A DNA stretch of 32,146 bases, taken from the NCBI RefSeq assembly GCF_001571325.1, contig NZ_BCTO01000015.1:1-32146 (forward strand), written 5' to 3'. The stretch's first letter is position 1; each line of letters begins with the position of its first letter. A model generated the notes under the pieces. That model was given only the letters and a program-made list of their open reading frames with translations, ran no database searches and was not told the DNA's origin. Below are positions 1 to 7,895 of this stretch, one piece after another. Made by a program: the position numbers and the translations under genes. The DNA comes from Delftia tsuruhatensis NBRC 16741. Lineage in GTDB: Bacteria > Pseudomonadota > Gammaproteobacteria > Burkholderiales > Burkholderiaceae_C.

Positions 1-77
1 CGGTGTCCCTGAGTCGGGCCGCGCCAGTTGCGAGGGTTGAAGCGCGCCAGCGCCATCAACCACTGAGAGGAACCGTG
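1..77. other. Leader and possible tail of an upstream gene
   Basis: No gene can be assigned with confidence. On the + strand one frame closes at base 12 and another at base 40, so the 3' end of an unseen upstream gene could lie here. The frame of the first gene is open back to base 3, but a purine-rich ribosome-binding site (GAGAGGAA, about 65-72) points to the ATG at 78. Confidence 0.3.
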
Positions 78-971
78 ATGGCCATCAGCTATCAGCACCT
101 GAAACAGCGCCCCTTCGAGCCCGTGCGCCAGCACTATGGCGAGCGCGACACCATGCTCTATGCATTGAGCCTGGGCCTGGGCAGCGATCCGCTGTGCGCC
201 GACGCCCTGCCCTTTTTCTACGAAGGGGCGCCGGGCGGGCTGCGCGCCCTGCCCTCGCAGGCCGTGGTGCTGGGCTACCCGGGCTTCTGGGCGCGCGAGG
301 CCGATACGGGCATCGACTGGGTAAAGCTGCTGCATGGCGAGCAGCGCATGCGGCTGCACCGTCCGCTGCCGGCCAGCGCCGACGTGGTGGGCCACAACCG
401 CATCACGCACCTGACGGACAAGGGCGAAGGCAAGGGCGCCATCATGGTCACCGAGCGGCGCCTGGAGACCGCCGGGGGCGAGCTGCTGGCCACCGTGCAG
501 CAGGTCAGCTTTCTGCGCGGCGATGGCGGCTACAGCCTGCTGGACGGCGGCCAGCCCAGCGACGCACCCCTGGCGCCGCTGCGCCCCACGCCGGAGGACC
601 GCGCGCCCGACTTCACCGACACCCAGGCCATACGCCCCGAGGCCGCACTGCTGTACCGCCTGATGGGCGACTACAACCCGCTGCATGCCGACCCGGCCGT
701 GGCGCGCAAGGCCGGCTTCGAGCGGCCCATCCTGCATGGCCTGGCCAGCTACGGCCTGGTGGCCCATGCCGTGCTGCGCCAATGCGGCGACCGCAATCCC
801 GCGCGCCTGAAGGCGCTGGATGTGCGCTTCACCGCGCCCGTCTATCCCGGCGAAACCCTGGTCACCGAGATCTGGCGCACGCCCGACCAGCCCTGCCAGC
901 TGCAGTTGCGCGCCCGCGTGCTCGAACGCGACAAGGTCGTGCTGAGCCACGGCTACGCCGAACTCGCCTGA
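78..971 (+). CDS. MaoC-family (R)-specific enoyl-CoA hydratase
   Basis: A 297-residue double-hotdog MaoC-type protein, expected to add water to trans-2-enoyl-CoA in the cytoplasm. The C-terminal half carries the hydratase-2 signature around residues 193-206 (Y193, then GDYNPLHADP), with the family's catalytic Asp at 198 and His at 203. The N-terminal half is a degenerate hotdog without that motif, as in eukaryote-like hydratase-2 proteins. The ATG at 78 is chosen because it has a GAGAGGAA ribosome-binding site about 6 nt upstream; a GTG at 3 in the same frame has none and would add 25 unconserved-looking residues. It is the first visible gene of a same-strand run of CoA-ester enzymes, so a beta-oxidation-like role is likely. 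The substrate is unknown. Confidence 0.85.
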   Translation: MAISYQHLKQRPFEPVRQHYGERDTMLYALSLGLGSDPLCADALPFFYEGAPGGLRALPSQAVVLGYPGFWAREADTGIDWVKLLHGEQRMRLHRPLPASADVVGHNRITHLTDKGEGKGAIMVTERRLETAGGELLATVQQVSFLRGDGGYSLLDGGQPSDAPLAPLRPTPEDRAPDFTDTQAIRPEAALLYRLMGDYNPLHADPAVARKAGFERPILHGLASYGLVAHAVLRQCGDRNPARLKALDVRFTAPVYPGETLVTEIWRTPDQPCQLQLRARVLERDKVVLSHGYAELA

Positions 972-1022
972 TGCACGGCGGCCTCGCAAGGGGCCGCTCC
1001 TTCCCCCTGCCCTGGAGTTCCC

Positions 1023-1820
1023 ATGAACACCTCCCCCGTATTGACCTCCGTCCAGGACGGCATAGGCACGATCACGCTGAACCGGCCCGACGCCCGCAAC
1101 GCGCTCAACCAGGCCATGCGCCCGGCCCTGGCCGCCGCCGTGGCGCAGATGCGCGATGACGCGCAGGTGCACACCGTCATCCTCACGGGCGCGGGCGGCG
1201 CCTTCTGCTCGGGCGGCGACATCAGCCAGATGATGGATGCCAGCCAGGCCGGCCTGCCCTGGCGCCAGCGCATGCGCAGCCTGCACCAGTGGTTCCCCGA
1301 GCTGGTCAACCTCGAAAAGCCCGTGATCGCCGCCGTGGACGGCCCGGCCTTCGGCGCGGGCCTGAGCCTGGCGCTGGCCGCCGACTTCGTGCTGTGCACG
1401 CGGCGCGCGAAGTTCTGCGCCGTGTTCGGCCGCATCGGCCTGGTGCCCGACCTGGGCGCCATGCACATGCTGCCGCGCATCGTGGGCCTGCAAAAGGCCA
1501 AGGAGCTGGTCTTCACCGCGCGCACCGTGCAGGCCGAGGAAGCCAGGTCGCTGGGCATGGTCTACGAGATCGTGGAAGACGGCGAGGCCCTGCAGGCCGC
1601 CGCCGTGGCACTGGCGCGGCGCTTCGGCGAGGCATCCACGGCTGCCATCGGCATGGCCAAGACGGCCATGAACCAGGCCTTCGAGCTGGACGCACGCGCC
1701 ATGGCCGAGCTGGAAGCCTATGCCCAGACGATGTGCCGTGGCTCCGACTACCACCAGGAGGCGGTGCAGCGCTTCAAGGACAAGCAGCCCACGCGCTTCG
1801 ACTGGGACCGCGCGCCATGA
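1023..1820 (+). CDS. Enoyl-CoA hydratase/isomerase, PaaG-like crotonase
   Basis: A 265-residue crotonase-fold enzyme. The oxyanion-hole segments are visible (GAGGAFCSGGD near residue 60 and FGAGLSLALAADF near residue 110). The two glutamates used by classical hydratases (in GGGCEL and PEI in the mitochondrial enzyme) are replaced by Ser and Phe. Instead there is an IGLVPDLG motif with Asp143, the arrangement found in PaaG-type isomerases (1,2-epoxyphenylacetyl-CoA or delta3/delta2 isomerisation). A double-bond or ring isomerase is therefore more likely than a simple hydratase; this is inference from motif alignment. The stop codon overlaps the next start (ATGA at 1817-1820), so translation of the two is probably coupled. 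Confidence 0.85.
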   Translation: MNTSPVLTSVQDGIGTITLNRPDARNALNQAMRPALAAAVAQMRDDAQVHTVILTGAGGAFCSGGDISQMMDASQAGLPWRQRMRSLHQWFPELVNLEKPVIAAVDGPAFGAGLSLALAADFVLCTRRAKFCAVFGRIGLVPDLGAMHMLPRIVGLQKAKELVFTARTVQAEEARSLGMVYEIVEDGEALQAAAVALARRFGEASTAAIGMAKTAMNQAFELDARAMAELEAYAQTMCRGSDYHQEAVQRFKDKQPTRFDWDRAP

Positions 1821-3118
1821 GCGTGCTGTCGCCGGACGCCCTGCAAGAAAGGCTGCAGGCCCTGATCCACCCCGGCGACACCCTGTGGTGGGGCCAGGCC
1901 ACGGCCGAGCCGCTGACGCTCACGCGTGCCGTGGTCGCGCAGCGCCATGCACTGGCCCGGCACGGTGGCCAGGGCCGGCTGCGCGTCTTCGTGGGCATGG
2001 GCGCATCAGACACGCTGCAGCCGGCGCATGCCGACGCCATCGACTTCTTCGGCTACGCGGCCGGCGGCCCCCACCGCGCGCTGGCGCAGGCCGGAGTGCT
2101 GGACATCCTGCCCAGCCACTACTCCCACCTGCCCGGCCTGATCGACGAGGGCCTGCTGCCTGCCGACGTGGTGCTGCTCCAGGTCTCGCCACCCGATGCA
2201 CAAGGCCGCTACAGCCTGGGCCTGGTCCATGAATACCTGCCGGCCGCTATACGCAAGGCGCGCGTGCTGATCGGCGAAGTCAACCCCGCCATTCCGTGGA
2301 CGCACGGCAGCCTGCACCTGCAGGCCGGCGACTTCGCCCTGCTGGTCGATGCCGAACACCCTCCGCTGGACCAGGCGCGCAGCGCGCCCGGCCCTGCCGA
2401 GCAGGCCATTGCCGGCCATGTGGCCGCCCTCATCGAAGACGGTGCCACGCTGCAGGTGGGCGTGGGCAACCTGCCCGAGGCCGTGCTCGCCGCCCTGCAC
2501 GGCCACCGCGACCTGGGCCTGCACAGCGGCGCCGTGGGCGACGGCATTGCAGCCCTGGCCGAAGCCGGCGTGCTGACCCACGCGCGCAAGAGCCAGGACT
2601 GCGGCGTGGGCATCGGCGGCATCCTCATGGGCGGCGAATCGCTCAGGCGCTGGGCCCACCGCAACCCCGCCCTGCAGCTGCGCGAGACGCGCTACACGCA
2701 CGACCCCGAGGTGCTGGCCGCCAGCCACAGGCTGGCCGCCATCAATTCGGCGGTGGAAGTGGACCTCACGGGCCAGATCAATTCCGAAGTGGCAGGCGGC
2801 GTCTACGTGGGCGCCGTGGGCGGCGCCGTGGACTTTCTGCGCGGCGCGGCACGCAGCCGCGGCGGCCTGCCCATCATCGCCCTGCCCGCCACGGCCAGGG
2901 GGGCCACGCGCATCGTTGCGCGGCTGTCCGGCCCCGTCAGCACGCCGCGCAGCGACGCCGGCCTCATCGTCACCGAACACGGCGTGGCCGACCTGCGCGG
3001 CCAGACGCTGTCACGCCGCGTGAAACGGCTGATCGACATCGCGGCGCCGGAGCACCGCGCCGACCTGGAACAACAGGCACATACCCTGCTGCGCCAATGC
3101 GGCGCAGCCTTTTCCTGA
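1817..3118 (+). CDS. Acetyl-CoA hydrolase/transferase family protein
   Basis: A 433-residue protein of the acetyl-CoA hydrolase/4-hydroxybutyrate CoA-transferase family, which moves CoA between acids through a glutamyl-CoA thioester. Family features include VGVGNLPEAVL near residues 215-225, GVGIGGILMGG, and the C-terminal segments INSAVEVDLTGQINSE and GGAVDFLRGA. The segment that normally reads H-T/S-E, with the nucleophilic Glu, reads H236-S237-G238 here. The enzyme may therefore lack the standard ping-pong chemistry or belong to a divergent subfamily. The start at 1817 overlaps the crotonase stop by 4 nt. The stop codon (3116-3118) lies inside the first unit of an 8-bp tandem repeat. Fold assignment is firm; activity is uncertain. 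Confidence 0.8.
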   Translation: MSVLSPDALQERLQALIHPGDTLWWGQATAEPLTLTRAVVAQRHALARHGGQGRLRVFVGMGASDTLQPAHADAIDFFGYAAGGPHRALAQAGVLDILPSHYSHLPGLIDEGLLPADVVLLQVSPPDAQGRYSLGLVHEYLPAAIRKARVLIGEVNPAIPWTHGSLHLQAGDFALLVDAEHPPLDQARSAPGPAEQAIAGHVAALIEDGATLQVGVGNLPEAVLAALHGHRDLGLHSGAVGDGIAALAEAGVLTHARKSQDCGVGIGGILMGGESLRRWAHRNPALQLRETRYTHDPEVLAASHRLAAINSAVEVDLTGQINSEVAGGVYVGAVGGAVDFLRGAARSRGGLPIIALPATARGATRIVARLSGPVSTPRSDAGLIVTEHGVADLRGQTLSRRVKRLIDIAAPEHRADLEQQAHTLLRQCGAAFS

Positions 3119-3154
3119 TCCACTGATCCACTGATCCACTGATCCACTGATTCC
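3115..3154 (+). repeat. Octanucleotide tandem repeat CTGATCCA x4 plus one variant
   Basis: Four perfect copies of CTGATCCA (3115-3146) are followed by a fifth, altered copy CTGATTCC (3147-3154). The first copy supplies the TGA stop of the CoA-transferase gene. The array fills almost the whole gap to the thiolase, whose AAGGAG site starts at 3156. Changes in copy number would alter the gap length without touching either the stop or the ribosome-binding site. Confidence 0.95.
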
Positions 3155-3169
3155 CAAGGAGACAACACC

Positions 3170-4378
3170 ATGCGCAGAGCCGCCATCGTCACCCCCCTTC
3201 GCACGCCCGTGGGCACCTTCGGCGGCAGCCTGCGGCCGGTATCGGTCGAGGAGCTGGCCGCCACCACGGTGCGCGCCGTGGTCGAGAAAAGCGGCATCGA
3301 CCCCGCACGCATCGACGACGTGGTCTTCGCCCAGTCCTACGCCAGCAGCGAGACGCCCTGCGTGGGCCGCTGGGCCGCGCTGCAGGCCGGCCTGCCGGTG
3401 ACGGTGCCGGGCATGCAGCTGGACCGGCGCTGCGGCGGCGGCCTGCAGGCCGTGGCCACGGCGGCCATGATGGTGCAAAGCGGCGCCGCCGACGTGGTGA
3501 TCGCAGGCGGCGTGGAGAGCATGAGCAACATCGAGTACTACAGCACCGACATGCGCTGGGGCGCGCGCTCGGGCAATGTGCGCTTCTACGACCGGCTGGA
3601 CCGCGGCCGCGAGCGCTCCCAGCCCGTGGAGCGCTTCGGAAAGATCTCGGGAATGATCGAGACCGCCGAGAACCTGGCGCGCGACTACGGCATCAGCCGC
3701 GAGGCAGCCGACGCCTATGCCGTGCGCAGCCACCAGCGCGCCGCCGCCGCCTGGGAGGCGGGCCGCTTCGCCGACGAGATCGTCCCCGTCAAGGTGCCCC
3801 AGCGCAAGGGCGACCCCGTGCTGTTCACGCGCGACGAAGGCTTTCGCGCCGACGCCACCACCGACAGCATGGGCAAGCTGCGCGTGCTCATGCCCAATGG
3901 AACGGTCACGGCCGGCAACGCCAGCCAGCAAAACGACGCCAGCGCCGCCTGCCTGATCGTGGCCGAGGACCGGCTGGCCGAACTGGGTCTCACCCCCATG
4001 GCCACCCTGGTGGGCTGGGCCGCCGCAGGCTGCGAGCCCTCGCACATGGGCATAGGCCCCGTGCCCGCCGTCAAGAAACTGCTGGCGCGCCTGAACCTCA
4101 CGCTGGACCAGATGGACCTGGTCGAACTCAACGAAGCCTTTGCCTGCCAGGTGCTGTCCGTGCTCAAGGGCTGGGAGTGGAACGACCAGGGCACCATAGA
4201 CCACAAGCTCAACGTCAACGGCTCCGGCATCTCCCTGGGCCACCCCATAGGCGCCACCGGCGTGCGCATCCTGGCCACCCTGCTGCACGAGCTGGAGCGC
4301 CGCAAGGGCCGCTATGGGCTGGAGACCATGTGCATAGGCGGCGGCCAGGGGATTGCGGCGGTGTTCGAGCGGGTGTGA
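3170..4378 (+). CDS. Thiolase (acetyl-CoA acyltransferase)
   Basis: A 402-residue degradative thiolase, which cleaves 3-oxoacyl-CoA with CoA to give acetyl-CoA and a shortened acyl-CoA (reversible). The complete catalytic set is present at canonical spacing: nucleophile Cys88 (in LDRRCGGGLQAV), His358 (in SLGHPIGATG) and Cys388 (in CIGGGQG). NEAFA near residue 322 is also typical. The usual Ser two residues after the first Cys is Gly. The AAGGAG ribosome-binding site at 3156-3161 with 8-nt spacing fixes the ATG. It ends the CoA-ester run and would release acetyl-CoA from products of the three genes upstream. The chain length or ring substrate cannot be read from sequence. Confidence 0.92.
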   Translation: MRRAAIVTPLRTPVGTFGGSLRPVSVEELAATTVRAVVEKSGIDPARIDDVVFAQSYASSETPCVGRWAALQAGLPVTVPGMQLDRRCGGGLQAVATAAMMVQSGAADVVIAGGVESMSNIEYYSTDMRWGARSGNVRFYDRLDRGRERSQPVERFGKISGMIETAENLARDYGISREAADAYAVRSHQRAAAAWEAGRFADEIVPVKVPQRKGDPVLFTRDEGFRADATTDSMGKLRVLMPNGTVTAGNASQQNDASAACLIVAEDRLAELGLTPMATLVGWAAAGCEPSHMGIGPVPAVKKLLARLNLTLDQMDLVELNEAFACQVLSVLKGWEWNDQGTIDHKLNVNGSGISLGHPIGATGVRILATLLHELERRKGRYGLETMCIGGGQGIAAVFERV

Positions 4379-4388
4379 GGAACCCGTC

Positions 4389-4604
4389 ATGTCGACACGT
4401 CCAGTGAATCTGAGCCAGCAACAACATCGAATCGTTGAAGCTCAGACCCAAGCGACCAAGCTGGAAGCGCTACGGCAAGCGGCTATGCGGGGGTGGGCGG
4501 ATGTCGCCTCGGGTCACTACATTGACGTGCCGGATGAAGACTTTGACCTCTTTATCGCGGATCTGGGAAGGCAGGCAGCCAGCCGAATGAAGGCTGGTGC
4601 CTGA
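4389..4604 (+). CDS. ParD-like antitoxin fragment, orphan
   Basis: A 71-residue protein. Residues 19-65 (KLEALRQAAMRGWADVASG, then YIDVPDEDFDLFIADLG) resemble the C-terminal, toxin-binding half of ParD/CopG-type antitoxins. Residues 1-15 resemble the start of that family. The ribbon-helix-helix helices that should lie between (about 25-30 residues) are missing, suggesting an internal deletion. No ParE-like toxin follows: the next gene, 11 nt away, is a convergent receptor gene. The gene has a good GAGGAA site (4377-4382) overlapping the thiolase stop. Its codons are noticeably less GC-rich at third positions than those of its neighbours, consistent with acquisition. DNA binding is probably lost; residual antitoxin function is possible. 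Assignment is from remembered family patterns. Confidence 0.55.
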   Translation: MSTRPVNLSQQQHRIVEAQTQATKLEALRQAAMRGWADVASGHYIDVPDEDFDLFIADLGRQAASRMKAGA

Positions 4605-4615
4605 CGGCGGCCTCC

Positions 4616-5623
4616 TCAATCCGCCCGCGCCCCCGACGCCTTCACGATCTCTTCCCACTTGCGGGCCTCGGCCTGGATGTAGCGCGCGAACTCGGCGGGC
4701 GTGGAGCCCACGGGCTCGGCGCCCAGGCGGCGGTATTGCGCGGCGATCTGGGGTTCGGCAAGCACGCGGCGGGACTCGGTCCACAGTTTCTGCACCACGT
4801 CCTGGGGCGTGTTCTTCGGCGCCCACAGTCCGTACCAGGTGCTGGTGCGAAAGCCGGGCATGCCGGCCTCTTCCATGGTGGGCACATCGGGCAGGGAGGG
4901 CGAGCGACTGGCCGAGGTGACGGCCAGCGCGCGCAGCCGGCCCGAGGCGATGAAGGGCATGGCCGAGGGCATGGAGTCGAACATGAGCTGGATCTGCCCA
5001 CCCATCAGGTCGGTCAGTGCCGGCGAGCTGCCCTTGTAGGGCACATGCTGCATCTGCGCGCCGGTCTTCAAGCGGAACAGCTCGCCCGACAGGTGCTGTG
5101 ACGACGCATTGCCGGCCGAGCCGAAGTTCACCTGTCCCGGATGGGCCTTGGCCCAGGCGATCAGCTCCTGCACATTGCGCACCGGAAGCTGGCTGCCCAC
5201 GACCAGCACCAGCGGCACATCGACCAGCTGCGTGACCGGCTCGAAATCGCGGAAGGCGTCATAGGGCGCGCTGGCATAGACGTAGGGGTTGATGACGTGG
5301 ATGGAGGCGTTGACCAGCAGCGTGTAGCCGTCGGCCGGCGCCTTGGCCACCAGGGCCGCGCCGACCATGCCGCTGGCGCCGGCCTTGTTGTCCACCACCA
5401 GGGGCTGGCCCAGCGCCTCGCCCAGCCGCGTGGTGACCACGCGCCCGACCACGTCGGTAGGCCCGCCCGGTGGATAGGGCACGACGACGCGGATGGGCGC
5501 CTTGGGATAGCCCTGGGCCCCGGCGGATGGCTGCGCCCCTGCCGTTCTCCATGCGGCCAGCGCCGCAGCGGCGCCCAGCAGGGTGCGGCGGGAAAGCGCG
5601 GAGCCTGTGCGTTGCGTTGTCAT
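4616..5623 (-). CDS. Bug/TctC-family periplasmic receptor
   Basis: A 335-residue tripartite-tricarboxylate-type solute-binding protein, usually specific for a carboxylate, amide or related small molecule. The N-terminus has a twin-arginine signal (SRRTLL, residues 11-16, then a hydrophobic Ala-rich stretch), implying Tat export. Family motifs include VVPYPPGGPTDVVGR after the signal, then VDNKAGASGMVGA, VPYKGSSPALTDLMGGQ and LPDVPTMEEAGMPG. No TctA or TctB membrane partner lies in the window. The ATG at 5621-5623 overlaps the TGA of the upstream reductase gene (ATGA), with an AAGGAG site inside that gene, so it is the third gene of a coupled operon with a CoA-transferase and a reductase. The ligand is probably the acid that operon handles. 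Confidence 0.9.
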   Translation of the reverse strand: MTTQRTGSALSRRTLLGAAAALAAWRTAGAQPSAGAQGYPKAPIRVVVPYPPGGPTDVVGRVVTTRLGEALGQPLVVDNKAGASGMVGAALVAKAPADGYTLLVNASIHVINPYVYASAPYDAFRDFEPVTQLVDVPLVLVVGSQLPVRNVQELIAWAKAHPGQVNFGSAGNASSQHLSGELFRLKTGAQMQHVPYKGSSPALTDLMGGQIQLMFDSMPSAMPFIASGRLRALAVTSASRSPSLPDVPTMEEAGMPGFRTSTWYGLWAPKNTPQDVVQKLWTESRRVLAEPQIAAQYRRLGAEPVGSTPAEFARYIQAEARKWEEIVKASGARAD

Positions 5624-6675
5624 ACCTTGTCTCCTTGAATGGCGAGTGCGAGCTTGCCGGTCACGTTGCGGCCGTGCAGCGCGTGCAGCGCCTCCGGCAG
5701 TTCATGCATGGCGAAGACCTGGCTGACCTGGGGATGGATGCATCCCCGGGCAGCCCAGTCGAGCAGCGTGGCAATGACGGGCTGCAGCTGCGCCGCGAAG
5801 GCCTGGCGTTCATCGGCCGGCGTCCAGCCGATGTAGCGGCCGTAGAAGAAGCCGTGCAGCGTGAGGTTCTTGACCAGGGCCAGGTTCATGGGCACGGCGG
5901 GAATGGCGCCGCTGGCGAAGCCCACGCTCAGCAGCTGCGCGTTCTGCGCGGCCGCGCGCAGTGCCTGCAGCAAGAGATCGCCCCCCACGGGGTCGAAGAC
6001 CAGGGAGGCGCCCCGGCCCTGCGTGGCCTGCTTGACCTGGGCGGCCAGGTCCTGCGGGGTGACTGCCTGGTGCGCGCCGCGGCGCAGCGCATCGGCGCGC
6101 TTGGCCTCGGTGCTGGCGCAGGCGATGACCTGCACGCCGGGCGTCTGCCGGGCCACTTCCACCGCCGCGGCGCCCACGCCCGAACCGGCGCCCAGCACCA
6201 GCACCACGTCGCCTTCCTGCAGGCGCGCGCGCCAGTGCAGGGCCGTGTAGGCTGTGCCGTAGGACAGGGCAATGGGCAGGGCCTGCAGCCAGGGCATGCC
6301 CGCAGGCAGGCGGTAGACGGTGGATGCATGCACCACCGTTTCCTGCGCAAAGGCACCCCAGTCGGCAATGAAGGCCACGGCATCGCCGGGCTGCAGGTGC
6401 TGCACCGCGCTGCCGCATTCCAGCACGCGCCCCACGCCTTCGGTGCCGGGCACGAAGGGCAGCGGCGGGCGCCGCTGGTAGCGGCCCTCGATCAGCAGGC
6501 CCGTGGCGTGGCTGACGTTGGCGTAGGCCACGGCAATCCGCGCCTGGTGCGCGCCCAGGGGCTGGCCGGGCCGGTCCATGGACTGCAGGCTGACCACCTC
6601 GTGCGGCGCGCCGAATTGATGGCAGACCAGGGCCTGCATGCGGGAGTGCGGGGATGCGGATGCCGGGGCGCTCAT
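5620..6675 (-). CDS. Medium-chain NAD(P)H-dependent quinone/enoyl reductase
   Basis: A 351-residue member of the zinc-free medium-chain dehydrogenase/reductase superfamily (quinone oxidoreductase type). The Rossmann motif GAGSGVG lies at residues 162-168 with AAAVEVARQ following, and FVPGTEGVGRV near residue 74 is the usual GroES-like segment. Catalytic zinc ligands are absent. The C-terminal segment GRNVTGKLAL is typical of this group. In CoA operons such proteins reduce enoyl-CoA or quinone-like substrates with NADPH; which applies here cannot be told. The start at 6675 is chosen because ATGA there overlaps the stop of the upstream transferase; an in-frame ATG 21 nt further upstream lies inside that gene. 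Its own stop overlaps the receptor start. Confidence 0.85.
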   Translation of the reverse strand: MSAPASASPHSRMQALVCHQFGAPHEVVSLQSMDRPGQPLGAHQARIAVAYANVSHATGLLIEGRYQRRPPLPFVPGTEGVGRVLECGSAVQHLQPGDAVAFIADWGAFAQETVVHASTVYRLPAGMPWLQALPIALSYGTAYTALHWRARLQEGDVVLVLGAGSGVGAAAVEVARQTPGVQVIACASTEAKRADALRRGAHQAVTPQDLAAQVKQATQGRGASLVFDPVGGDLLLQALRAAAQNAQLLSVGFASGAIPAVPMNLALVKNLTLHGFFYGRYIGWTPADERQAFAAQLQPVIATLLDWAARGCIHPQVSQVFAMHELPEALHALHGRNVTGKLALAIQGDKV

Positions 6676-7895
6676 GCCATTTCCTCCGCCGCGCACTGGC
6701 GCACAACCTCACTGTCTATCAGTTGATCGATCTCCTGCGGCGTGCAGCCGGCCTCGGCCAGGATCTGGCGCGTGTGCTCGCCCGTGCGCGGCGCGGCGCC
6801 AAGGGATGCACCGCAGGCTGCTGCGTCTGCCGACCAGGGTGAAGCCGCATACAGCAGCGGCCCGAACCCGGGCTGCGCCAGCGTGGCGAACGATGCGCGG
6901 TGCACGGCCTGGGGATGCGCCACCACGTCGGCCAGCGTGCGCACGCCCGCATGCAGGGCGCCCTGCGCTGCCAGGCGCTGCTCCCAGTGGGCGCGCGGCT
7001 GCTGCGCCAGCAAGGCCTGCAGCCCGGCATGCAGGACATGGCGGTGGGCCATGCGGCCCGCATTGGAGGCAAAGCGCGCGTCCTGCAGCCAGTGCGGCAG
7101 GTCCAGCGCGCGGCACAGCCGCTCGAACTGGTCGTTGTTCAGGGCCAGCACGGTGATGAAGCCATCGGCCGTGGCGAACACGCCGTTGGGGGCGCTCACG
7201 CCTTCGGCGGGCAGGCCGCCGCGCAGCGTGTCTTCGGCCAGCACCGTGGATTGCAGGGCGCAGCAGACCTCGAACAGGTTCAGCTCCACATGGCGCCCGC
7301 GCCCGCTGCGCGCCTTGCCCAGCAGGGCCGCCGTGCAGGCCTGTGCGGCGTAGACACCGGCCGCGATGTCGGCCAGCAGCAGGCCCACGCGCTGGGGCTG
7401 GCCCTGCACGTCGCGGTTGCTGGTCATCAGCCCCGTGTCCGCCTGCATGACGGAGTCGGTGGCGGGCCGGTCGGCATACGGCCCCGTGGGTCCGTAGCCG
7501 CTGATGGAGACGTACACCGGGTCCAGGCCGGCCGCGCGCAGGCTGTCGTAGTCCACGCCCATGCGCTGCACGACCTGGGGGCGGAAGTTCTGCACCACGA
7601 TGTCGGCCTCGCGCGCCAGCCGCAGCAGCAGCGCGCGCCCCTGGGCCTGGCGCGCATCGACGGCAATGCTGCGCTTGCCCGCGTTGTAGGTGGCCGACAG
7701 GCTGCTGTGCCCGTTGCGCGAGATGCCCACGTGGCGCGCCCAGTCGCCTTCGGGCGGATCGACCTTGATCACCTCGGCGCCCTGGCGCGACAGCAGGTGG
7801 GTGCAGTAGGGGCCGGCCACGCCCTGGCTCAGATCGAGCACACGGTAGTGCGCCAGGGGCGCCGGCGGCGCGGTTTGCAAAGCTTCTTGGTTCAC
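6672..7895 (-). CDS. CaiB/BaiF family CoA-transferase
   Basis: A 407-residue class III CoA-transferase, which moves CoA from one acyl-CoA to a free acid through an aspartyl mixed anhydride. Family features are LDLSQGVAGPYCTHLL near residue 20, GAEVIKVDPPEGD, ISGYGPTGPYADRPATD and GRHVELNLFE. Asp176 in LLADIAAG aligns with the catalytic Asp of formyl-CoA transferase. The start codon is GTG (7893-7895), preceded by a GAAAGG site in the divergent intergenic region. It is the first gene of a three-gene operon with a reductase and a Bug receptor and is divergent from a LysR gene, a layout that suggests LysR control by the imported acid or its CoA ester. The substrate is unknown. Confidence 0.9.
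   Translation of the reverse strand: MNQEALQTAPPAPLAHYRVLDLSQGVAGPYCTHLLSRQGAEVIKVDPPEGDWARHVGISRNGHSSLSATYNAGKRSIAVDARQAQGRALLLRLAREADIVVQNFRPQVVQRMGVDYDSLRAAGLDPVYVSISGYGPTGPYADRPATDSVMQADTGLMTSNRDVQGQPQRVGLLLADIAAGVYAAQACTAALLGKARSGRGRHVELNLFEVCCALQSTVLAEDTLRGGLPAEGVSAPNGVFATADGFITVLALNNDQFERLCRALDLPHWLQDARFASNAGRMAHRHVLHAGLQALLAQQPRAHWEQRLAAQGALHAGVRTLADVVAHPQAVHRASFATLAQPGFGPLLYAASPWSADAAACGASLGAAPRTGEHTRQILAEAGCTPQEIDQLIDSEVVRQCAAEEMA

Noticed and set aside
3011..4390. 459-codon open frame antisense to the thiolase
   Set aside because: The thiolase has all catalytic residues and a ribosome-binding site. The antisense frame reads through the 8-bp repeat and lacks any recognisable family.
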